NCBI GenBank assembly: GCA_019247245.1
Contig: JAFAPF010000332.1
Span: 1-12,280, forward strand
Length of the DNA: 12,280 bases
DNA from: Rubrobacter sp.
GTDB lineage: Bacteria > Actinomycetota > Rubrobacteria > Rubrobacterales > Rubrobacteraceae
Direction: 5' to 3'
Of the stretch, positions 7,908 through 12,280 are shown in pieces (the stretch's first letter is position 1; every line of letters begins with the position of its first letter). Made by a program: the position numbers and the translations under genes. The notes under the pieces are model-generated. The model did not search any database. It had not been told where the DNA came from and saw only the letters and a list, made by a program, of their open reading frames with translations.

Positions 7908-8530
7908 GCTTCAATCGTCCGTGCTTCGAGTGCGACCCTGAGAGGTATGGGCTCGCAGCCCAACTTGTGCAAGCAAGCGATGAGGGGTTCCAGTAGGGCG
8001 ACGGTCTCTCCACAGCCAGTCCGACGTGCGCCAGGACCCAAACCGTCGTGCATTAATACTACCGATCCTGGACCGAGTAGGGGCTCTATGCGCCCGAGCA
8101 TCTCCGTGGCTGTATCGCCTTGCCAGTCTTTGGTATCGGCACTCCAGAAGGCGAGTCGGAGACCGAGACCCTCAGCAACCTCTTGCGTCCAGGGTGCACG
8201 TATGCCCCATGGCGGTCGCCAGAGCCGAGGTTCTATGCCAAGGTTCTGGAGAGCCCGGAGACCCTCCTGTGTGTCAGCTTCGATCTCGCGTCGGGAGCAG
8301 TGGGTGTGGCGCACGTGTTCCGTGCAGTGAAACTCGACTTCGTGTCCGGCGTCGAGCATTACAGAAACCAGTTGGCGATGCTTGAGAGCGAGTGGGGCAA
8401 TCACGAAGAATGTCGCACGGACGTTGAGGCGGTCAAGAGCCTTGAGTATTCGAGGTGTCCATAAGGGATCCGGGCCGTCATCGAAGGTCAGTGCGGCCCA
8501 TGGGGAGATACGCGACGCAGCAAGGGTCAC
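7904..8530 (-). CDS. Polysaccharide deacetylase, NodB homology domain (CE4)
   Basis: 208-aa protein that is almost entirely the CE4 domain. Motifs in order: TFDDGPD (15-21) with the catalytic and metal Asp pair; HCTEH (68-72) with the two metal-binding His; RPPWG (105-109); WSADTKDW (129-136); and LMHDG (159-163) with the second catalytic His. All key residues are present, so it should remove N-acetyl groups from an amino sugar or similar amide with a divalent metal. There is no signal peptide or membrane anchor, which points to cytosolic action on a biosynthetic intermediate and away from trimming of finished cell wall. It is the first gene of the five-gene operon. GTG is the only sensible start, only about 14 residues ahead of the first motif, with AAGGA (8546-8542 on the minus strand) 11 bases upstream. 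Confidence 0.92.
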   Translation of the reverse strand: MTLAASRISPWAALTFDDGPDPLWTPRILKALDRLNVRATFFVIAPLALKHRQLVSVMLDAGHEVEFHCTEHVRHTHCSRREIEADTQEGLRALQNLGIEPRLWRPPWGIRAPWTQEVAEGLGLRLAFWSADTKDWQGDTATEMLGRIEPLLGPGSVVLMHDGLGPGARRTGCGETVALLEPLIACLHKLGCEPIPLRVALEARTIEA

Positions 8531-8780
8531 AGGTTAGCCTGTCCTTCGCGCGTAGTGGTGTCACCCAGCAGCGTGTTTAACCCTAATCGCGTCTTGACCT
8601 GATCCTCCTTTTGCTCGGAGTAGATCGTGTCTATACAAGGTAACCCCTTAGATACTGGAGCGTGGTCTCGAAGCTCAGGAGTCCGCAAGGAAGCGTTGCT
8701 ATGCATACTAAGAATTATATAAGGAATGTCAGCTTCTGTTTGTAAGACGCGACACTTCACGTATCGTACGTTTTCGAGCG
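8531..8780. other. Operon leader, no gene
   Basis: About 250 bases between the deacetylase start and repeat copy B. They are more AT-rich than the genes around them. A minus-strand reading frame (8527-8862) is open through it, but it runs through the tRNA fragment and has no recognisable family, so it is not called. The stretch holds the candidate promoter described separately and would form a long 5' leader of about 180 bases. I see no convincing riboswitch fold. Confidence 0.5.
8714..8719 (-). promoter_or_regulatory. Candidate -10 element of the five-gene operon
   Basis: A perfect TATAAT on the minus strand within an AT-rich patch (ATATAATTC), about 185 bases upstream of the GTG of the deacetylase. 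At the usual 16-18-base spacing the -35 sequence is poor (AAACAG/CAAACA), and TTACAA lies at 20 bases. Only the -10 is convincing, so this is a candidate on sequence alone. Confidence 0.35.
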
Positions 8781-8938
8781 TGAGCGATGCTGGGTTCGAA
8801 CTAGCGACCTCTGCCGTGTGAAGGTAGCGCCATATTGTTCTAGAGAGTTCTAGGGTTTGCAAAATACCTGCGGATAAGCATATTATCTCTAAGGTGGTTT
8901 TCCCAACATTTCAGGATATTCACTCGGGTTGCTGCACG
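8781..8938 (-). repeat. Direct repeat copy B: tRNA-Val(CAC) 3'-half remnant plus ~107 bp flank
   Basis: Read on the minus strand, 8830-8781 matches a tRNA from the anticodon stem to the 3' end. The anticodon stem is CTACC/GGCAG with one mismatch, around loop TTCACAC (anticodon CAC, Val). The variable region is AGGTC, the T arm is GCTAG/CCAGC around TTCGAAC, and the acceptor strand ATCGCTC is followed by A. The D arm and 5' acceptor strand are missing, so it cannot be a working tRNA. The adjoining 8831-8938 has no tRNA character but matches copy A (2830-2936), ending at a shared GGGTTGCTGCACG. Beyond that point the two copies diverge completely. A tRNA 3' half fused to conserved foreign sequence is the usual appearance of the distal attachment junction of an element integrated in a tRNA gene. 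Confidence 0.8.
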
Positions 8939-9277
8939 GTTGCTGGACAGAGCATGCTCGGCAGGACTGGCTTGAACCTCCGATCTTTTCATAATCATTT
9001 CCTTTAGAGCATGTTTGATGCCCAATAGTCTGGCTTCTCGTCAAGGAACATTTCGTCCTCTTCGCTGTTGCCGGTAGGGGCACCTTTTAGTGCCTGCCTA
9101 CCGCAAGGCCTATCTCTAAGGTCTTTGTGGGAAACTCTTGGACCTACCGCTTGCCTGGAGCCCGTGTGAGAGGAGGTTCTTGGCACTAACCTTCGTCGCC
9201 AGATTGACGGTACCCGAAAAGCACCTACCTCGGCAACCTTACATGGTCTTGGCAGCTGGTGGCGCCAAGGCATCCGA
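8939..9277. other. Non-coding stretch between repeat B and the isomerase-like gene
   Basis: About 340 bases with no convincing gene. It contains a tRNA T-arm-like GGTTCAAGCC on the minus strand near 8968-8977 that does not fold into a tRNA, the strong hairpin at 9072-9103, and a weaker 6-bp stem (CTTGGC 9248-9253 with GCCAAG 9264-9269) nine bases past the stop of the minus-strand gene that could aid its termination, though no U-tract follows. A minus-strand frame ending in SEEDEMFLDEKPDYW near 9005-9065 looks protein-like but has no family match that I recognise. Confidence 0.45.
9072..9103. repeat. Strong imperfect inverted repeat (hairpin)
   Basis: CGGTAGG (9072-9078) pairs with CCTACCG (9097-9103) and GGCAC (9079-9083) pairs with GTGCC (9090-9094). 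This gives 12 base pairs interrupted by a 2-base bulge (TG, 9095-9096) and capped by a 6-base loop (CTTTTA). No U-tract follows on either strand, so a simple intrinsic terminator is unlikely. It could be a protein-binding or recombination site, or a structured end of a lost element. Confidence 0.55.
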
Positions 9278-9589
9278 TCAGGTCGTCTGCTGCCAACGCT
9301 GTATTATGTCGCTTGCGAAGGCTTCATACTCGCGTATAGGCGCGACCTCTTCTATTATGAGGTAGCGAGCCATTGGTAAGCCGGCCATCAGGACTCGATC
9401 CAGCTCGTCGTAGGACTCCATGTCCATAATGGCCAAGAATCGCAGCTGCCCGCAGATTTTATAGAGCGAGACGATCTTGCCGGCTTCCATAGCCTCAAGC
9501 GCGGCTTTCGCCTCCTCCTCCCAGATGTCCCATAGCTTGTCGAGCGACATGTCCTTTGGATCCACACGTATGTGGACGAAGACCAACAC
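9278..9589 (-). CDS. Muconolactone isomerase-like small protein
   Basis: 103 aa from the chosen GTG start. The sequence MLVFVHIRVDPKDM, a central helix rich in E/A (WEEEAKAALEAMEAGKI), then RFLAIMDMESYDELDRVL and IEEVAPI follow the ferredoxin-like alpha/beta pattern of muconolactone delta-isomerase (CatC) and related stand-alone domains (usual length 90-100 aa). Members of this fold in catechol degradation move the double bond of muconolactone, but no other catechol-pathway gene is near, so the real substrate is unknown and the catalytic role unproven. The frame is open further upstream to ATG 9673, but the GTG at 9589 has a perfect AGGAGG eight bases before it and begins exactly where the family fold begins; the longer version would add 28 residues of no known domain. 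It is transcribed divergently from methylglyoxal synthase. Confidence 0.72.
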   Translation of the reverse strand: MLVFVHIRVDPKDMSLDKLWDIWEEEAKAALEAMEAGKIVSLYKICGQLRFLAIMDMESYDELDRVLMAGLPMARYLIIEEVAPIREYEAFASDIIQRWQQTT

Positions 9590-9597
9590 TTCTACTT

Positions 9598-9603
9598 CCT
9601 CCT
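9598..9603 (-). promoter_or_regulatory. Shine-Dalgarno that decides the isomerase-like start
   Basis: AGGAGG on the minus strand, followed by eight bases (AAGTAGAA) and GTG at 9589-9587. This is the best ribosome binding site in the window and supports the short 103-aa product over the 131-aa reading. Confidence 0.75.
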
Positions 9604-9895
9604 TTCGAGCTGTACCTGACTGCCTTACCCGAGCACACAGCCTACGAAACGTTTCGATCATCGGCAAGACCATGACAGAGTAGTAACGGTAGGGGAGGGC
9701 TTTCCTGGGCTTCTTCCGAGGATCCGTTCTCTCGAGTATCGAGCCCTTCGACCTCGATCCGATGCTAATGAGAAAAAGGTTCTGATTCCTCTGCCGATCG
9801 GGCTACGCCCTGAAAGAAAGGTCAATGACGGAAGTCCTAAAGGGTATCGTGATGTCTTGTGCGTGAGGTACAGGCCCTCGAAGATTTTGCACCTT

Positions 9896-9904
9896 TGCTA
9901 AGAT
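9896..9904 (+). promoter_or_regulatory. Candidate extended -10 promoter of mgsA
   Basis: TGCTAAGAT matches an extended -10 (TGn plus TAAGAT, close to TATAAT). It would place the transcript start near 9911, about 28 bases before the ATG and just ahead of the ribosome binding site. No clear -35 is seen, which is tolerated for extended -10 promoters. Confidence 0.3.
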
Positions 9905-9919
9905 ACGCTTGTTTCCGAA

Positions 9920-9927
9920 GGAGGAGG
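9920..9927 (+). promoter_or_regulatory. Shine-Dalgarno of mgsA
   Basis: GGAGGAGG lies 11 bases ahead of ATG 9939. It favours this ATG over an in-frame TTG at 9909, which would lie upstream of the ribosome binding site and has none of its own. Confidence 0.65.
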
Positions 9928-9938
9928 CAAGAAGCTGT

Positions 9939-10433
9939 ATGGCAGACAAAAAACCCTTACCCATAGAAAAGAAGAAGAGGATAGCCCTCGTGGCCCACGA
10001 CAACACAAAGCCCGACCTGCTGAGATGGGCAAAAGATAACAAGGATCGCCTGGCTAAGCATGAATTGTTCGCCACGGGATCGACCGGAAACCTGTTGGAG
10101 GAGGAACTCAACGTCGAGATCCACAAGCTTATGAGTGGACCTCTAGGAGGAGACCAGCAGATCGGGGCGAGGATCTCCCAGGGAGAGATAAATTTCCTGG
10201 TCTTTTTCTGGGACCCTCTCTCACCTCTACCTCATGATCCGGATATCAAAGCCCTCTTGCGGATGGCCGTGCTTTGGAACATTCCCCTAGCCTGTGATAA
10301 AGCTTCGGCGGATTTCATGATAACCTCGCCCCTTATGGACGAAGAGTACCCACGGCTCCTCACCGAGGAGATCGGCTCCGGAGAGCGCCGACGACTGCTC
10401 CTCCAGCAGATGGAGCGTAGAGAGTCGGACTGA
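9939..10433 (+). CDS. mgsA: Methylglyoxal synthase
   Basis: 164-aa cytosolic enzyme that converts dihydroxyacetone phosphate to methylglyoxal and phosphate, a bypass of lower glycolysis used when phosphate is short or sugar phosphates build up. The match to E. coli MgsA is close and covers the whole fold: IALVAHD (15-21; E. coli His19 is His20 here), FATGSTGNL (44-52), SGPLGGDQQ (66-74; catalytic Asp71 is Asp72), FFWDPLSPLPHDPDIKALLR (89-108; His98 and Asp101 are His99 and Asp102) and SADFMITSP near the C-terminus. All catalytic residues are kept. The C-terminus is slightly longer and charged (GERRRLLLQQMERRESD) than in E. coli. The next gene downstream, a pyruvate-oxidase-type enzyme, is 394 bases away with its own strong ribosome binding site, so the two are probably separate transcription units. 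Confidence 0.96.
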   Translation: MADKKPLPIEKKKRIALVAHDNTKPDLLRWAKDNKDRLAKHELFATGSTGNLLEEELNVEIHKLMSGPLGGDQQIGARISQGEINFLVFFWDPLSPLPHDPDIKALLRMAVLWNIPLACDKASADFMITSPLMDEEYPRLLTEEIGSGERRRLLLQQMERRESD

Positions 10434-10827
10434 TCGTAGAAATCCGTGTGGAGGGCAAGAGGAATACGAAAGCCTTCTCTGACAGAGTTATGAGCCTGTT
10501 AAAACCTTCGCCCCGCTGAAAGTCTCTCTCATTTTTGGATACGATATCGAAGATGCCGCGGATGAAGCGTTCAAAAGGGGTCAAAGCCCTCCGTTCCTGT
10601 AGGTCCTCAGAGAGAGGACGAACACATGCTCCAGAGTACCGTAGCATACTCAACCCAGCAAGCGACGGCGGCAACTTCCTGGTAGGCTGGGACAGCCTCC
10701 CGTTGGTCGGGCCAAGGGGTGTCGGTACAAAACCCATCCGGCCCGGCTCGCGTCAGATCGAGAACATTGATACTATCGAGCGGGCGTAGCCTAAGCGCGG
10801 GCAACGAGAAGGGAAGGAGAATCATTT
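10434..10827. other. Intergenic region between mgsA and the pyruvate-oxidase-like gene
   Basis: 394 bases without a supported gene. The open frames on both strands (plus 10535-10789, minus 10360-10737) show no family and no good ribosome binding sites. A 6-bp GC-rich stem (AGGCTG 10684-10689, CAGCCT 10693-10698, 3-base loop) lacks a U-tract. The promoter of the downstream gene should lie here, but no clear -35/-10 pair was found, and no thiamine riboswitch sequence was seen. Confidence 0.4.
10814..10819 (+). promoter_or_regulatory. Shine-Dalgarno of the pyruvate-oxidase-like gene
   Basis: AAGGAG followed by eight bases and ATG 10828, an ideal spacing that fixes the start of the incomplete gene at the right edge. 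Confidence 0.8.
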
Positions 10828-12280
10828 ATGGCCAAGAACGTAGCGCAGTTCATGCTGGAGCGCCTAAGCGAGTGGGGGGTAAAGCGTATATACGGTTATC
10901 CGGGAGATGGCATTAACGCGCTGACGGGCGCCTTCCATGAGGAAGGAGACAGGATCGAGTTCATCCAAACGAGCCATGAAGAATTGGCAGCCTTCGCAGC
11001 GTGTGCCCACGCCAAGCTCACGGACGAGGTGGGTGTATGCATGGGCACCTCGGGCCCTGGAGCCATCCATCTCTTAAATGGGCTTTACGACGCCAAGCTC
11101 GACCACCGGCCTGTGGTAGCCATAGTGGGTCAGCAGGTGAGCATGGCTCTCGGGAGCAGCTACATGCAGGAGGTAGATCTCCTCAGCCTCTATAAGGACG
11201 TGGCGAATGAGTACGTGCAATACTGCATGGCCCCACAGCAGGCGGCGCATCTCATCGATCGGGCCATGCGCATCGCCAAATCTACCCGCTCTGTAACCTG
11301 CATTATCGTGCCCGATGACGTTGCAGAATCCGAGCACCAAGATCCTCCACGCCAGCACGGTGCGGTCTTTTCCGGTGAGGGGTTTCCTGAAGCTCCGCGC
11401 GTGGCCCCCCAGGAGGCTGATCTCAAGCACGCGGCGGAGGTATTGAACGCGGGCCAAAGGGTAGCGATGCTCATTGGTGCGGGGGCGATGCATGCTGCCG
11501 AGGAGGTTAAGGAGGTCGCCGACATCTTGGGCTGCGGGGTGGCCAAAGCCCTCAACGGCCGGGCGGCACTGCCCGATGACCTACCGTTCGTCACCGGCTC
11601 GGCAGGCCTCTTGGGTACTAAGCCCAGCGCCGAGATGATGGAGAACTGCGACACACTGCTTATGATCGGCTCAGGCTTCCCCTACTCAGAATGGCTGCCG
11701 GAGCCAGGCCAAGCCCGAGGGGTGCAAATAGACATCGACGGCAAGATGCTCGGCATTCGCTACCCGATGGAGGTCAACCTCCTAGGCGATTCTAAGGAGA
11801 CCCTAAAGGCACTCATCCCGCATCTTAGGCGCAAGGAGGATCGCTCATGGCGGGAAGAGATCGAGGATAATGTCAGGCGTTGGTGGGAGATTCTTGAGAA
11901 TCAGGCGATGCAGAACGCCCAGCCATTGAACCCTCAAAGGGTCTTCCATGAGCTTTCCCCACGCCTACCCGATCGCTGCATCGTCATAGGCGATTCGGGC
12001 TCGGCGACAAACTGGTGGGCTAGGCACCTCAAGCTGCGTGAGGGAATGATGGCTACCCTCTCGGGAACGCTTGCGACAATGGGGCCGGGGGCCACGTACC
12101 CTCTTGGTGCCAAGTTCGCCCACCCTGATCGCCCCGTGATCGCGGCCCTAGGAGACGGGACGATGCAAATGTTCGGCTTCAGCGCGCTGATCGACATCGC
12201 CAAGTACTGGCAGCGTTGGAGTGATCCGCGCCTGATCTTTCTTGTTTTGAACAATCAGGACCTCAACCAAGTGACCTGGG
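10828..12280 (+). CDS. Thiamine-diphosphate-dependent pyruvate oxidase/dehydrogenase (quinone) family, 3'-truncated by window edge
   Basis: The first 484 codons of an open frame that leaves the window; the family is usually near 570-600 aa, so roughly 100 residues are missing. The three ThDP-enzyme domains are visible. The N-terminal pyrimidine-binding domain runs to about residue 180, with GVKRIYGYPGDGINAL (17-32) and SHEELAAF (49-56), where Glu51 is the cofactor-activating Glu. A central domain follows (about 195-340; GAGAMHAA, LLMIGSGFPYSEWL). The C-terminal ThDP-phosphate domain contains GDGTMQMFGF (442-451) and NNQ (475-477), which bind the metal and diphosphate. Similarity over the first 130 residues is closest to E. 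coli PoxB, which decarboxylates pyruvate to acetate and CO2 and passes electrons to quinone. Acetolactate synthase or another 2-oxo-acid decarboxylase is the alternative. The C-terminal membrane-binding tail of PoxB cannot be assessed because it lies outside the window. Confidence 0.87.
   Translation, partial: MAKNVAQFMLERLSEWGVKRIYGYPGDGINALTGAFHEEGDRIEFIQTSHEELAAFAACAHAKLTDEVGVCMGTSGPGAIHLLNGLYDAKLDHRPVVAIVGQQVSMALGSSYMQEVDLLSLYKDVANEYVQYCMAPQQAAHLIDRAMRIAKSTRSVTCIIVPDDVAESEHQDPPRQHGAVFSGEGFPEAPRVAPQEADLKHAAEVLNAGQRVAMLIGAGAMHAAEEVKEVADILGCGVAKALNGRAALPDDLPFVTGSAGLLGTKPSAEMMENCDTLLMIGSGFPYSEWLPEPGQARGVQIDIDGKMLGIRYPMEVNLLGDSKETLKALIPHLRRKEDRSWREEIEDNVRRWWEILENQAMQNAQPLNPQRVFHELSPRLPDRCIVIGDSGSATNWWARHLKLREGMMATLSGTLATMGPGATYPLGAKFAHPDRPVIAALGDGTMQMFGFSALIDIAKYWQRWSDPRLIFLVLNNQDLNQVTW

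Larger units (their letters stand above)
9590..9938. other. Divergent intergenic region upstream of the isomerase-like gene and mgsA
   Basis: About 350 bases that must hold the promoters of both divergent genes. Besides the two ribosome binding sites and the candidate extended -10 listed separately, there are several TCGAG/CGATC-type short inverted repeats around 9731-9765 with no clear operator symmetry. No RNA gene or further coding region is recognised. Confidence 0.4.

Noticed and set aside
8527..8862. Minus-strand 111-codon frame whose stop overlaps the deacetylase GTG (GTGA), like a sixth operon gene
   Set aside because: Its first 27 codons run through the tRNA fragment and repeat B, it has no recognisable domain and no good ribosome binding site; the four-base overlap is probably chance.
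8960..9008. tRNA-like GGTTCAAGCC T-arm motif on the minus strand
   Set aside because: The bases on either side do not form a T stem or a 7-base anticodon loop with U33 in a plausible position.
9004..9273. Minus-strand 89-codon frame ending in an acidic tail (SEEDEMFLDEKPDYW)
   Set aside because: Arg/Pro-rich remainder, passes through the strong hairpin, no family and no ribosome binding site.
9842..9847. GGGTAT resembling a sigma-B-type -10 upstream of mgsA
   Set aside because: No GTTT-type -35 at 13-17 bases upstream; a six-base match alone is weak.
10360..10737. Minus-strand 125-codon frame containing LTPFERFIRGIFDIVSKNER
   Set aside because: Overlaps the C-terminus of methylglyoxal synthase antisense and has no homologue I can name; low-complexity ends suggest chance.
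1..12280. CRISPR arrays, insertion-sequence transposases, toxin-antitoxin or phage-defence genes
   Set aside because: No regularly spaced short repeats, no transposase or integrase motifs, and no small paired genes of those families were seen on either strand.

Overview
The window looks like a moderately high-GC Gram-positive chromosome, most likely a deep-branching actinobacterium of the Rubrobacter type. That placement is an inference from gene content (a PAS/GAF/SpoIIE sensor phosphatase, a glucosyl-phosphoglycerate-synthase-like fold, actinobacterial-style tRNA-Val fragments) and was not tested. It holds nine protein genes, one of which runs off the right edge, and two long stretches of non-coding debris.

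Layout. 129-2741 (+): a large PAS-PAS-PAS-GAF-SpoIIE phosphatase. 2742-3344: no intact gene; it holds copy A of a tRNA-containing direct repeat and a broken small membrane-protein ORF. 3345-8530 (-): a compact five-gene operon whose junctions overlap by 1-4 bases, in transcription order NodB-type deacetylase, acyl-CoA-dehydrogenase-fold flavoenzyme, NodS-like methyltransferase, FAD/NAD(P) reductase and a two-domain family-2 glycosyltransferase. 8531-9277: non-coding; it holds a candidate promoter for the operon, copy B of the repeat and a strong hairpin. 9278-9589 (-): a short muconolactone-isomerase-like protein. 9939-10433 (+): methylglyoxal synthase. 10828-12280 (+): the first 484 codons of a thiamine-diphosphate enzyme of the pyruvate oxidase type.

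How the genes may work together. The operon combines a NodB-like deacetylase, a NodS-like methyltransferase and an inverting-type GT2 with two redox flavoproteins. This suggests assembly and oxidative tailoring of an amino-sugar-containing glycan or glycolipid, but the product is unknown. Methylglyoxal synthase and the pyruvate-oxidase-like enzyme sit side by side as two carbon-overflow branches, one at the triose-phosphate level and one at the pyruvate level.

Main novelty. The operon lies between two direct repeats of about 153 bp, roughly 78% identical by hand count and 6.0 kb apart. Each contains the 3' half of a tRNA-Val joined to the same ~107-bp non-tRNA sequence. This is what two old distal attachment junctions of tRNA-integrating elements would look like, so the operon may be cargo of a relic, integrase-less island.
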